Of a DNA stretch of 64,000 bases, positions 41,601 through 50,966 are shown in pieces. The first letter of the stretch is position 1; every line of letters begins with the position of its first letter. The DNA is taken from assembly GCA_964035575.1 (NCBI GenBank), contig OZ037834.1, positions 186,001-250,000 on the forward strand. The letters run 5' to 3'. Made by a program: the position numbers and the translations under genes. Below the pieces are notes generated by a model that did no database searches, was not told the origin of the DNA, and saw only the letters and a list, made by a program, of their open reading frames with translations. This DNA comes from Rhynchopus sp. YZ270_cl-10. Taxonomy: Eukaryota; Euglenozoa; Diplonemea; Diplonemida; Diplonemidae.

Positions 41601-44600
41601 GAGGAGGAGGAGGAGGAGGAGGCGAAGAAGGAGGGTACTTTGCTGGTGCCCCTGCCGACGCAGTCCTCAGGAGTGCCCAACTTGGTGAAGCGGGACAGCG
41701 CCAAATGGGCAGCGCTTGATGCCTCGGGTAGAGCGGAGTTAGTCGCCCTCATCCGGACGGAGCTCGTGCCGGGGAAGGCGGGGGACGCACGCGATGCCGC
41801 CCTCATGCTGACCGACATTGTGGCCATTCTCCTTCGGGGGGGCACCGTGGACCAGGTGCTAGAGAAATGCCTCGTGGGCATTCTCTTCTTCAACCTCCGC
41901 GAGGAAAAGGGAATTAGGGCTGCGAAGAAATTCCAGTCTACCGTGGAGGTTGAAGAGAGCACTGGCACCAAGCTGAAGTCTGCGTTGTTGGCAGCGGACA
42001 AGGCCGGAACCAAATACGGAAACGGAAACGGAAACGGAAACGGCAACGGGTACCAGGGCAGGAGCAGGGCGCCGAAGAGGAAAGCGGAGACGCAGGGGAA
42101 CAGGACCAATGCGGAGGGAACCTCTCATTTTCGTCGCTTCAACACAGGCAGCAGACGCTTCTGAAGCCCCTGTCCCAGGGCACTTCGGCGAAGTCGAAAC
42201 GGCCCCTGTCCCAGGGAGCCTTAGTGAACACACAGTCCCTGTCCCAGGGCACATTAGCGAACACACAGTCTCTGTCCCAGAGCACCTCAATCACACTGTC
42301 CCCATCCCAACACATATCAAACAAAAAGCCCCTGTCCCAGGGCACCTCAAACTCTCGGTCCCTGTCCCAGGGCCAGCACTCGAAAATAGAGAAGTCCCTG
42401 TCCCAGGGCGCATTAGCGAACACACAGTCCCGGTTCCAGGGCACCCCAAAGAACGTGAAGAAGCCCCTGTTCCAGGGCACACGAGTGAACAATCAGTCCC
42501 CGTCCCGGGGCACACACACGGTGGAAAAATCCCTGTTTCAAAGCACATCACCCACAAAGTCCCTGTTCCAGGGCTCGCGCATAAGAGCGACAAAGTCCCT
42601 GCCCCAGGGCACAAAAAGCAAAACGACCCAGCCCCAGAGCAGCGGAGAGGATGCACAGACTATGGCCCAGGGCACACCAAAGCGATCAGGGGATACGCAG
42701 ACACCTCCTCCCGCACCTCCACCAACGTTTCCACGACGAAAGGGGAACGAGATGCGAAAGACGGAGACAACGCAGAGGTTGACGAACGAGACCACGTTTT
42801 TTACTACGCGCAACGGAAAGGAGTTGGGAAAGCTGATTCAGCAAAAGCTATCCTGGGACGAGATACCGTTATACGCGACCGCACCCTCCACCTTCTCCAA
42901 AAACCAGAGCCTACTGCGACGCTTCAAAACTTTCGCTGCGGAGAACCTTCCAGGAGAATGCAAGCTGAGCGAGGCGATATGCCGGTTCGCATGGTGGTCA
43001 CTGGGGAGCGCAAACCCGAAGTCCGTAGCGAACTACATCGGAAAACTATGCAAATCCCTAATGCAGGAAGGACACAAGGGGGTTCGGACCAAGCAGGTAC
43101 TTCTTTTCAAAAGAGCACTCATCCGACTGTCCACCTACATCCGTCCCAACCGCGCTCTTCCCGTCAAGACGGGGGACATCAAAGGCGCACTTCGTTCTCT
43201 GATTGCGAAGGGGCGGGAAGACTCGGCCGCGATGTTAGCCACAGCTTGGGTGACTCGGTGCAGGATACCGGACCTGCGTTTCCTCACGAGCGAGGACGTT
43301 CGCGAAATGGGGGGAGGGGACGATGTGACGAAGGTGGGGTTGGGAATCTTTGCGAAAGACAAAGGGCGGATGACCTGGTCGCCTGCGGTGTACATGCCAC
43401 CAGGTCCGCTTACAGCAATCGCCGTGGGGTTTTGGAGGAAGCAGCTCAGGGGGGTATGCGTGTTCGGGGGGGAAGGTCGGCAGTACGAGAGGGTGAAGAG
43501 GGAGATACGGGAAGCGATGCCCGGCGACGCATGGTTACACTCCACAAAACGAGGAGCAGCACAGGAGATGGATGGGGCGCTGGTGGGGGACGAGGAGAAC
43601 ACACATGCGGAGACAATGCAACAGGCCCTCCGCCACAAAAACGCCTCTACAACTCTGTTCTATTTGGACGAGTTGAATCCCAGAAAACGTCAGGCGCAGA
43701 CGAAGCTGCTGAGGCCGCTGCAGTGAAGCACCAAGATGCGATCTTGTCGGACATGATCGAACACTTGTCCAGAAGATACGAGGAGAGGGCTGACCGGGTG
43801 GAGGAGGACGTCGGAAGCTCGTTCGGATATATGTCTTTGCAACCGAACGCACCAGGGAAAAGAGACAAGCTAGACTCTTTCCCGAAGGGAACCCTTGCGG
43901 TGGACAGGCTGAGAGAACTGGCGGTGGGGGCAAAACAGGACACGGAATTCCTCAAGTGGATCACCGACCCTGAAGCCATACCCAAGGCCCAGACGAAGCA
44001 CATTTCGGTGCCGGGACCAAAATCGGATTTGCGACCCTCTTTTGTGCAGCAGTGTCTGAAAGCTGGTGTTATCCAACAGCTAAGAAGACAGGAAAAGGCA
44101 CAGGGGATGGTGGCAGTTTTTACAACACCGAAGAAGGATCCGCACATCCACCGCACCATCATCGACGGACGCCCAATCAACCAGGCAATGCAGAAACCAC
44201 CTAAGTTCTCATTATTCTCCCCCCCAGACTTGAGCAAAAAACTGAGAAAGGTAGGGGCTAGGTTTGGATGTGTGGTGGACATGAAAGGATGGTTTCACCA
44301 GTTCAGGTTGTGCGAGGAGACAGCTTCATTTTTTGTTTTTCGAAACGGTACAACGTGGTACAAATGGACCCGCCTTCCAATGGGGTGGGCGTACGCACCG
44401 CTGGTGGCCCAACGGGGATCGGAAGCTTTGGTGGGAGAGATGCTACAATGGGCTGCAGTTTACCTGGACGACATCCTGATTGTCGGATGTAGCGTAGAAG
44501 AATGTACGGCTCGCACTAAGCTGCTACTCGAAAGGATTGCATACGTGGGAGGTGAGATCAACACAGCAAAATCTTCTCTCTCCCCCTCTCCCGTCGTCAT

Positions 44601-47600
44601 CTACATCGGAGTGGAATGGAATCTAGGTACAAACACGTTTCGCTTCCCACAAGAATGGCGTGATGCTGCGCGCGAAAAGTTCACCGCTTTTGCTTACTCT
44701 CCGAGGGAACACACAGTGAGGGAACTCTGGAACATCTTCGGCATCACTCTGCGCGTTCTGCATGTATGCGGCACACCGCTGTGCTTCTTCCCCCAGATGA
44801 TGGAAAGGATGAAGATGTGGGCAAAAGCGATAGCCTCTGGTCCGCTGGAATGGGACAGCGTAGTCAGGACCCCGGACGCCCTGGTAGCGGAGATTACCGA
44901 AGGAACGAGGCGTGCGCTTGGGTGTGATTCATGGATGTCTCTCCCCCCAAAATTCGAATTTTACGGCACGGTCATTTTTACTGACGCGTCGACGACGGGA
45001 TGGGGGGTGGTGGTCCAGAAGTGGGGCGACCCGCAGGTGCACGAATACTGGGGAAAGTGGGAGAAAAAGCACACGCACAAGGAAATATTCCAACTAGAGG
45101 CCGCGGCGGTGGCAAAAGGGATGGCGTACGGAGGTGGCAACGAGAAGGAAGGGGTGCTGTTGTTCGTGGACAACGACGCGCTGGCGATATGTTGTGAGAC
45201 AGGGAGGTCACGCGTGCGCTTGGTGAACAGTGTGCTCTCTTCTGTGTTTACACAGATTGAGCGCGCCGCTTTGCAGACGCAGTGGATCTCGACGAAGGTG
45301 ATGCCAGCGGATGAACCTTCCCGCAGAGCAGGGTCCGGCCACGCCATTCGTGCACCTGGACAAACACCGCGAGTGGACCTGCACTTCAAAGTGGGGAACC
45401 AGGGATTTTTTATTTAGGGGTCACGGGTCAAGGGGGTCACAGTGGATGAGAAAGAATCGAGTAGAGTAGTAGTAAAAGGGTATAATCGTGATACCTCTCT
45501 TCCCCCACAACAATACATAAACGAACCTCCACCCTGTTTTTTCCCGACCCAAAACTTTTTCATCTTGTTTTTTCGACAACTTCACACCTTTTTTCACCTA
45601 CAGGAATAGTATCTAGATTTCTCTCTCAAGTACGAAGTAAGGAGCTATAGCTACGACTTGAGAGATCTAGATAATACTATTCCAAAAATGAATGCTTCTA
45701 CCCTTTTTTGATTCTTAAACAATACCACTTCAGCGGAGCTGAAGGTTGGAAGGGGAGGGGGGGATGGTTAGGGACACAAAAATCACTCATCTTCATCAGA
45801 AAAATTCTTGTTTTTTGCTCCCCTACCCAACTTACCTCTCTTCCCCCACAACAATACATAAACGAACCTCCACCCTGTTTTTTCCCGACCCAAAACTTTT
45901 TCATCTTGTTTTTTCGACAACTTCACACCTTTTTTCACCTACAGGAATAGTATCTAGATTTCTCTCTTCCCTCTTCCCTCTTCCCTCTTCCCTCTTCCCT
46001 CTTCCCTCTTCCCTCTTCCCTCTTCCCTCTTCCCTCTTCCCTTTTCCCTCTTCCCTCTTCCCTCTTCCCTCTTCCCTCTTCCCTCTTCCCTCTTCCCTCT
46101 TCCCTCTTCCCTCTTCCCTCTTCCCTCTTCCCTCTTCCCTCTTCCCTCTTCCCTCTTCCCTCTTCCCTCTTCCCTCTTCCCTTTTCCCTCTTCCCTCTTC
46201 CCTCTTCCCTCTTCCCTCTTCCCTCTTCCCTCTTCCCTCTTCCCTCTTCCCTCTTCCCTCTTCCCTCTTCCCTCTTCCCTCTTCCCTCTTCCCTCTTCCC
46301 TCTTCCCTCTTCCCTCTTCCCTCTTCCCTCTTCCCTCTTCCCTCTTCCCTCTTCCCTCTTCCCTCTTCCCTCTTCCCTCTTCCCTCTTCCCTCTTCCCTC
46401 TTCCCTCTTCCCTCTTCCCTCTTCCCTCTTCCCTCTTCCCTCTTCCCTCTTCCCTCTTCCCTCTTCCCTTTTCCCTCTTCCCTCTTCCCTCTTCCCTCTT
46501 CCCTCTTCCCTCTTCCCTCTTCCCTCTTCCCTCTTCCCTCTTCCCTCTTCCCTCTTCCCTCTTCCCTCTTCCCTCTTCCCTCTTCCCTCTTCCCTCTTCC
46601 CTCTTCCCTCTTCCCTCTTCCCTCTTCCCTCTTCCCTCTTCCCTCTTCCCTCTTCCCTCTTCCCTCTTCCCTCTTCCCTCTTCCCTCTTCCCTCTTCCCT
46701 CTTCCCTCTTCCCTCTTCCCTCTTCCCTCTTCCCTCTTCCCTCTTCCCTCTTCCCTCTTCCCTCTTCCCTCTTCCCTCTTCCCTCTTCCCTCTTCCCTCT
46801 TCCCTCTTCCCTCTTCCCTCTTCCCTCTTCCCTCTTCCCTCTTCCCTCTTCCCTCTTCCCTCTTCCCTCTTCCCTCTTCCCTCTTCCCTCTTCCCTCTTC
46901 CCTTTTCCCTCTTCCCTCTTCCCTCTTCCCTCTTCCCTCTTCCCTCTTCCCTCTTCCCTCTTCCCTCTTCCCTCTTCCCTCTTCCCTCTTCCCTCTTCCC
47001 TCTTCCCTCTTCCCTCTTCCCTCTTCCCTCTTCCCTCTTCCCTCTTCCCTCTTCCCTCTTCCCTCTTCCCTCTTCCCTCTTCCCTCTTCCCTCTTCCCTC
47101 TTCCCTCTTCCTGAAACACGCTTTAGCGGAGCAGCTTCGCTGCGTGTTGGGAGATCTTTGATAGAGACTACCGTCCTTTTGATTTGACATGGCACGCACA
47201 CTGCTATTTGGCAGAATATTTATTTGATTTTCCTCAGGCTTTGTCCTGGTTGGCCGGGGTCCGTTTATGTTTCAGTCTCTACCCTCTTGTTTCGGCTTCC
47301 ACATTCGCCCCCCTCATCGTAGCGCCTATTTCGAGATAAAAGTATCCCCCTTCCCTCCTCTCCGTTTTCATCATTGCTGTTCGCCCTTCGCGGGTCTTTT
47401 AGGTACTCTCTATCTATCTCAGATCTCCCCTCTTCCCTCTTCCCTCTTCCCTCTTCCCTCTTCCCTCTTCCCTCTTCCCTTTTCCCTCTTCCCTCTTCCC
47501 TCTTCCCTCTTCCCTCTTCCCTCTTCCCTCTTCCCTCTTCCCTCTTCCCTCTTCCCTCTTCCCTCTTCCCTCTTCCCTCTTCCCTCTTCCCTCTTCCCTC

Positions 47601-48972
47601 TTCCCTCTTCCCTCTTCCCTCTTCCCTCTTCCCTCTTCCCTCTTCCCTCTTCCCTCTTCCCTCTTCCCTCTTCCCTCTTCCCTCTTCCCTCTTCCCTCTT
47701 CCCTCTTCCCTCTTCCCTCTTCCCTCTTCCCTCTTCCCTCTTCCCTCTTCCCTCTTCCCTCTTCCCTCTTCCCTCTTCCCTCTTCCCTCTTCCCTCTTCC
47801 CTCTTCCCTTTTCCCTCTTCCCTCTTCCCTCTTCCCTCTTCCCTCTTCCCTCTTCCCTCTTCCCTCTTCCCTCTTCCCTCTTCCCTCTTCCCTCTTCCCT
47901 CTTCCCTCTTCCCTCTTCCCTCTTCCCTCTTCCCTCTTCCCTCTTCCCTTTTCCCTCTTCCCTCTTCCCTCTTCCCTCTTCCCTCTTCCCTCTTCCCTCT
48001 TCCCTCTTCCCTCTTCCCTCTTCCCTCTTCCCTCTTCCCTCTTCCCTCTTCCCTCTTCCCTCTTCCCTCTTCCCTCTTCCCTCTTCCCTCTTCCCTCTTC
48101 CCTCTTCCCTCTTCCCTCTTCCCTCTTCCCTCTTCCCTTTTCCCTTTTCCCTTCCCCTTTTCCCAAAGTAACGCGCCCTTCCTCTCCAACCCCCACGTCT
48201 ACAAAACTATCAAGCAAAATTAAACAGAGCACAAAATCACTTTCAAAACATACAAAAAAAAAAACATTTTTCAAACTCCCCCCCTTCTCCCACAGGATTC
48301 ACTGTGTACTTTGAGGTGCAACGTGTCACTACCCAACGTCTTACCACTTTGGAGATCGTTTGGAGGTCTATGGAATTTGAGGCGCACAACTCCACAAAGG
48401 TGATCGACGAGCCGCTTCCGTTAGACTTTTCTACATACTCTGACTACTTCAACCGGCATCATGGGAAGATGCGCACGGAGCAGACATGGTGTGCGGGCTG
48501 TGAGACAAATGTCACGCAGATTGAACGGTGTCAGAAGTATTTTGTCAAGTCAAACACGAAGCCTGATTACTACGCCGCCATCTGCCCGAAGGACAGCGAA
48601 ACCACAAAGTTCCCTGTTGGTCAAGGGGTCGCAGTGCTTCTTGTTGGGATTCTATTCGGTGCTGCGTTCGCGGTCATTATCATTCGCATGCAGGCGAACA
48701 GAAAGGCGCCCATCGTTGCCTCAATGAACAACCCAGGACCCATCGGGGCAATTCCAGCAACCCTCAGCCCGACCCCCGCGCAACGTCCAGCACAGAGTCG
48801 AGCGAAGGGAACACCCCCACCCCTCTCCAAAGGAGTGCCGCCTGGTATCACCGGGTCCACAAAAGGACCCCTCCCCGAAGTCCCTAGGCCAGGGATAGCA
48901 ATACCTATGGACGATGATGATGACATGGTGAACGTTCCCATCGAGATGGAAGACGACGTGGCAAACCCCTAG
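38635..48972 (+). CDS. Membrane-anchored histidine acid phosphatase, three exons
   Basis: Exons 38635-39447, 39841-39892 and 48296-48972; the introns begin GTATGT and GTATGC and end CAG, and the phases fit. The product is 513 residues: signal peptide about 1-22; the phosphatase signature SRHGDRE with R34, H35 (expected phosphohistidine) and R38; a second landmark across the exon 1/2 junction (AHYPTL, then MAFMNLIGLDV), matching the family's AHDTTL helix; GFTVYFEVQ across the exon 2/3 junction. The Cys-containing C-terminal ectodomain is followed by a TM helix (about 399-419) and a Pro-rich cytoplasmic tail. The family hydrolyses phosphomonoesters at the surface or in acidic organelles. Oddity: the usual Asp proton donor after the second His is Tyr (H267-Y268), so activity may be reduced or changed. 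Intron 2 is 8403 nt and holds satellites and a retroelement. Confidence 0.85.
39448..39840 (+). other. Intron 1 of the acid-phosphatase gene
   Basis: 393 nt, GTATGT donor and CACACGCAG acceptor; includes an AGAGAG run (about 39539-39560) and a T-run. Splicing restores the conserved AHYPTL-MAFMNL helix. Confidence 0.8.
39959..40849 (+). repeat. (TTCCCTC)n satellite array 1, about 127 copies
   Basis: 7-bp pyrimidine-only unit on the + strand (GAGGGAA on the - strand), nearly perfect with one TTCCCTT variant near 40535. Stop-free in every frame, so long open frames here are artefacts. Confidence 0.95.
40850..41074 (+). repeat. YR-element split direct repeat A1
   Basis: 225 bp, apparently identical to A2 (45626-45850). 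Starts TCAAGTACGAAG and contains AGCTATAGCT and ACTTGA, so its outer 34 bp can fold back. Confidence 0.9.
41079..42164 (+). CDS. YR retroelement gag-like ORF
   Basis: 361 codons from MSFHNILEEF. The position, an acidic/Ser-rich middle and a basic C-terminus with an (NG)n run fit a nucleocapsid-type ORF1 of YR retroelements; no zinc knuckle is visible. Assignment rests on position in the element more than on sequence similarity. The frame overlaps the start of the reverse-transcriptase frame by 56 nt. Confidence 0.6.
   Translation: MSFHNILEEFLNAPKKEFSFTHSGISENWLKGAPDSLKSNFKSCKCTGELVGMVWECFGDLEELEIATARKVCETLTRTEPGSWDSVADRRIALFVPAAYKAMGEEDFGKALEDGDLPSSPDVNVAGPDGTDDEAKKEERRTFSLRPISASPAPRSAAGGGVSAVSQLFDKCLKEEEEEEEAKKEGTLLVPLPTQSSGVPNLVKRDSAKWAALDASGRAELVALIRTELVPGKAGDARDAALMLTDIVAILLRGGTVDQVLEKCLVGILFFNLREEKGIRAAKKFQSTVEVEESTGTKLKSALLAADKAGTKYGNGNGNGNGNGYQGRSRAPKRKAETQGNRTNAEGTSHFRRFNTGSRRF
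42109..45417 (+). CDS. YR retroelement reverse transcriptase and RNase H
   Basis: Open frame of 1102 codons. The first about 190 residues are PVPGH-type repeats; the next about 350 lie over the recombinase frame and show no known domain. The reverse transcriptase occupies about 44.1-44.7 kb (VVDMKGWFHQF, LPMGWAYAP, catalytic YLDD at 44461), followed by DIRS-type RNase H (TDASTTGWG near 44980, EAAAVAKG, FVDNDAL, ending WISTKVMPADEPSR). The methyltransferase domain of some DIRS elements is not seen. Confidence 0.88.
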   Translation: MRREPLIFVASTQAADASEAPVPGHFGEVETAPVPGSLSEHTVPVPGHISEHTVSVPEHLNHTVPIPTHIKQKAPVPGHLKLSVPVPGPALENREVPVPGRISEHTVPVPGHPKEREEAPVPGHTSEQSVPVPGHTHGGKIPVSKHITHKVPVPGLAHKSDKVPAPGHKKQNDPAPEQRRGCTDYGPGHTKAIRGYADTSSRTSTNVSTTKGERDAKDGDNAEVDERDHVFYYAQRKGVGKADSAKAILGRDTVIRDRTLHLLQKPEPTATLQNFRCGEPSRRMQAERGDMPVRMVVTGERKPEVRSELHRKTMQIPNAGRTQGGSDQAGTSFQKSTHPTVHLHPSQPRSSRQDGGHQRRTSFSDCEGAGRLGRDVSHSLGDSVQDTGPAFPHERGRSRNGGRGRCDEGGVGNLCERQRADDLVACGVHATRSAYSNRRGVLEEAAQGGMRVRGGRSAVREGEEGDTGSDARRRMVTLHKTRSSTGDGWGAGGGRGEHTCGDNATGPPPQKRLYNSVLFGRVESQKTSGADEAAEAAAVKHQDAILSDMIEHLSRRYEERADRVEEDVGSSFGYMSLQPNAPGKRDKLDSFPKGTLAVDRLRELAVGAKQDTEFLKWITDPEAIPKAQTKHISVPGPKSDLRPSFVQQCLKAGVIQQLRRQEKAQGMVAVFTTPKKDPHIHRTIIDGRPINQAMQKPPKFSLFSPPDLSKKLRKVGARFGCVVDMKGWFHQFRLCEETASFFVFRNGTTWYKWTRLPMGWAYAPLVAQRGSEALVGEMLQWAAVYLDDILIVGCSVEECTARTKLLLERIAYVGGEINTAKSSLSPSPVVIYIGVEWNLGTNTFRFPQEWRDAAREKFTAFAYSPREHTVRELWNIFGITLRVLHVCGTPLCFFPQMMERMKMWAKAIASGPLEWDSVVRTPDALVAEITEGTRRALGCDSWMSLPPKFEFYGTVIFTDASTTGWGVVVQKWGDPQVHEYWGKWEKKHTHKEIFQLEAAAVAKGMAYGGGNEKEGVLLFVDNDALAICCETGRSRVRLVNSVLSSVFTQIERAALQTQWISTKVMPADEPSRRAGSGHAIRAPGQTPRVDLHFKVGNQGFFI
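42164..42680 (+). repeat. Dual-frame peptide repeat inside the YR element
   Basis: Degenerate 24- to 48-nt units centred on CCTGTCCCAGGGCAC. One frame reads PVPGH-type peptides, the other SLSQGT-type peptides. Confidence 0.8.
42224..43726 (+). CDS. YR retroelement tyrosine recombinase
   Basis: Open frame of 500 codons in a different frame from the reverse transcriptase and almost entirely inside it. The N-terminal about 150 residues are SLSQGT-type repeats (the same DNA that reads PVPGH in the other frame). The recombinase core starts near LYATAPSTFSKNQSLL; catalytic residues are recognisable as R in VTRCRIPDL, H-x3-R in HSTKR, and H and the nucleophile Y in RHKNASTTLFYL. The family uses it to integrate circular cDNA. 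Confidence 0.85.
   Translation: MNTQSLSQGTLANTQSLSQSTSITLSPSQHISNKKPLSQGTSNSRSLSQGQHSKIEKSLSQGALANTQSRFQGTPKNVKKPLFQGTRVNNQSPSRGTHTVEKSLFQSTSPTKSLFQGSRIRATKSLPQGTKSKTTQPQSSGEDAQTMAQGTPKRSGDTQTPPPAPPPTFPRRKGNEMRKTETTQRLTNETTFFTTRNGKELGKLIQQKLSWDEIPLYATAPSTFSKNQSLLRRFKTFAAENLPGECKLSEAICRFAWWSLGSANPKSVANYIGKLCKSLMQEGHKGVRTKQVLLFKRALIRLSTYIRPNRALPVKTGDIKGALRSLIAKGREDSAAMLATAWVTRCRIPDLRFLTSEDVREMGGGDDVTKVGLGIFAKDKGRMTWSPAVYMPPGPLTAIAVGFWRKQLRGVCVFGGEGRQYERVKREIREAMPGDAWLHSTKRGAAQEMDGALVGDEENTHAETMQQALRHKNASTTLFYLDELNPRKRQAQTKLLRPLQ
45493..45966 (+). repeat. YR-element B1-A2-B2 terminal block
   Basis: B1 (about 45493-45625) and B2 (about 45831-45966) share TTCCCCCACAACAATACATAA through GGAATAGTATCTAGATTTC and flank A2 (45626-45850). 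Confidence 0.9.
45967..47111 (+). repeat. (TTCCCTC)n satellite array 2, about 164 copies
   Basis: Same unit and orientation as array 1, of which it is probably the right half, split by the YR element. A few TTCCCTT variants. Confidence 0.95.
47428..48164 (+). repeat. (TTCCCTC)n satellite array 3, about 105 copies
   Basis: Same unit; the right edge decays into CCCTTTT variants about 130 nt before the intron acceptor. Confidence 0.95.
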
Positions 48973-49654
48973 GATCTTTTTTGTTGTGCCTTCTCTTCAG
49001 TAGAATAGACAGGATATGAAATAATTTTTTGAAAAAAATGTGATTTGTTTTTATTCTATTGTCACTTCTTTCGCAGTTGAGGATGGGGAGGGAGGGGGGG
49101 AAATGACCTTGCAGTTTTCCCTGGTAACAAACTCCCAAAGTGCAACACCCCCGAGGGGGGGTTTGGTAACCCCCGCGGAGTGTTTAAAAAAAGTGTGTCC
49201 TGCGTCTCAAAGGCGTTTTTGCACTATCAACGTTACTTTGTTCTATGTCTGAAGTCAGATTCTGTTTTTTTTTTGTTTTTGTTTCAAGATGGCTAATAAG
49301 AGAAGTTTAGTATTCATCGTATCAATGTTAAACGATGTGTATGTAGTGAAAAAAAAATGTTGAAAGAGGTGTACATACCATCTTCAATCCCCCTTTTTTT
49401 TTGTGGGGGGGTATTGAGAGGGGAGGGGTTAGTTGGAAAAATAGAGGGAAAAGGAAAGTGGAGATTTGCACAAAAACTATGGCAACACTATGGCAACACA
49501 ACCCCGAGGCAACTACAAGTACTCCAAAAATTTATCAAAAGAAAAAAAAAAAAGAAATTGAACAAAAGAAAACCACCCAAAAAAAAATGACCACCTGATT
49601 AAAATTTTTTGCCTGAAATGTGGTGTTTAGTGGAGTTTTTGGGGTTTGCCGTGA

Positions 49655-49925
49655 TCGTAAAAATGGTCGACCGTAAAAAAGGTCGAACTTCCAGAAAAAA
49701 ATCCTGGACAGGTCGAACATTATTACGGTCGATAATTTTTGTACGAATACGCATACTTCGTGGTCCGCCTGAGTCCGCCAAAAAAAATCCCACCAAAGAC
49801 CCCACCCGAGTTGAGTCCGTCTCAACTCGGGTGGACTCGAGACGGACTTTCAAAGTCCGCCATAGTCCGTCTCAACTCAGGCAGACTCCGGCGGACTCAG
49901 GCGGACCACGAAGTATGAATACGGT
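49655..49925. mobile_element. Two adjoining hairpin elements
   Basis: First: CGTAAAAATGGTCGACCGTAA and TTACGGTCGATAATTTTTGTACG as arms (49655-49745). Second: ATACTTCGTGGTCCGCCTGAG and its complement (49750-49918), with an internal AGTTGAGTCCGTCTCAACT palindrome. Right flank reads ATACGGTAATT, recalling the CCGT/TA-type ends elsewhere. Non-coding. Confidence 0.6.
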
Positions 49926-50966
49926 AATTGTCATTGTAGCATGTTCTTTAGTCTAGTAGTCCAATGTGCATTGCGTCTGAGACGGTGTTTTGCACTGTCA
50001 AAAAACTTATACACCCCCTTTTCTTAGGTGACTAAGGCACGGAGAGGCTTACGTTCATCTAAAAAAACTTTTCTTTATTTTTTTTAGAATGCAATTTTAT
50101 CCTTTCCCACCTCCCCCTTTTTGTTATGTTCGCAGGTAGTTAGTTTGATGGCTCAAGGGGTGGTGCTATTTTCTGCTATTTTTTTGGGGTCGTCGGCCAC
50201 ACCATAGTTGTCAAGAGTGAGGGAGCGTTTTTTTTTCTTGTGACAACTGCCTTGCAAAGGTTGTAGGGGAGGAAATGAAAACATATCTGAGTTGTGCCCG
50301 AATTTTTTGGTGTGAGCGATGTAAACACGACACAACTTATTCACAGAAAAGTTTTTGATTTTGTCCCTACACACTCCACAAAAATCCGGTGCGATCAACG
50401 AAAAATTCTTTTTCTGATTTCGTTTCTTTCTTTATCAGACTAGCTTAAACTCAGATAACAGTTTTTATTTCTTCTCTCAATTCTGTTTCTTTTCTTTTTT
50501 TTTGGGAAATTCTCACTGATTCCCTAATACACCTTTCCCCCCTCCCAATACCCATTATCGTGCTATTGCTGTGTTATTGCATGCCTTAGTCCCCAGCCGG
50601 GTAGTTCCTTCAGGAATATTTTTGCCGACACAGCCCAACTGCTGTGTTCGTTTATGTGAATAGTACAATACCCCCCAAAAAAATACTTTGGCTTCTAACT
50701 AGACTGGGGGAACGCCTGAACGGAGTATAGCCCACGTCGTGTTTGTGTGTATGTTTGCTAATGGGTAACTATGGGCAATTCTTGCGCAGAATATGGACCC
50801 CAGTGTTTGTGTGTATGTGGGAGAGGCTAGCCAATCTACCCATGCGTTTTTCAAGTATTTTTTTAAAAAAAATTCTTTAAAATCTAGACTGCGAATTAGA
50901 AGTAAGCTGGCAAGAGGGGGTGGGGCTAGGGGGGGACGGTTGACATTCGCAAAAATTAAAATCAAT

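Larger units (their letters stand above)
40850..45966 (+). mobile_element. Tyrosine-recombinase retroelement (Ngaro/PAT/VIPER/DIRS type)
   Basis: 5117 bp, looks whole with no visible break. Ends are split direct repeats in the A1-ORFs-B1-A2-B2 order known from PAT and Ngaro elements: A1 40850-41074, B1 about 45493-45625, A2 45626-45850, B2 about 45831-45966. The A copies and the B copies look identical by eye, so insertion is very recent. Parts: gag-like ORF, tyrosine recombinase, and reverse transcriptase plus RNase H, in overlapping frames as in DIRS-type elements. It has no LTRs, DDE integrase or flanking target duplication, as expected for a family that integrates as a circle by recombinase. 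It is inserted within the (TTCCCTC)n array of a host intron. Confidence 0.88.
39893..48295 (+). other. Giant intron 2 of the acid-phosphatase gene
   Basis: 8403 nt from GTATGC to CCCACAG. Contents in order: satellite array 1, a whole-looking YR retroelement in sense orientation, array 2, about 315 bp of unrecognised sequence (47112-47427), array 3, and a short pyrimidine- and A-rich lead-in to the acceptor. Roughly 2.8 kb is (TTCCCTC)n. Confidence 0.8.

Noticed and set aside
39959-48164. Heptamer arrays as internal telomeric DNA
   Set aside because: The unit GAGGGAA does not match known telomere types such as TTAGGG and lies between exons of a gene.
39915-48274. Open frames of 250-470 codons reading PSSLFPL or EEGRGKR repeats
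   Set aside because: Artefacts of the (TTCCCTC)n arrays; opposite strands and several frames are open at once, and the DNA lies inside an intron.
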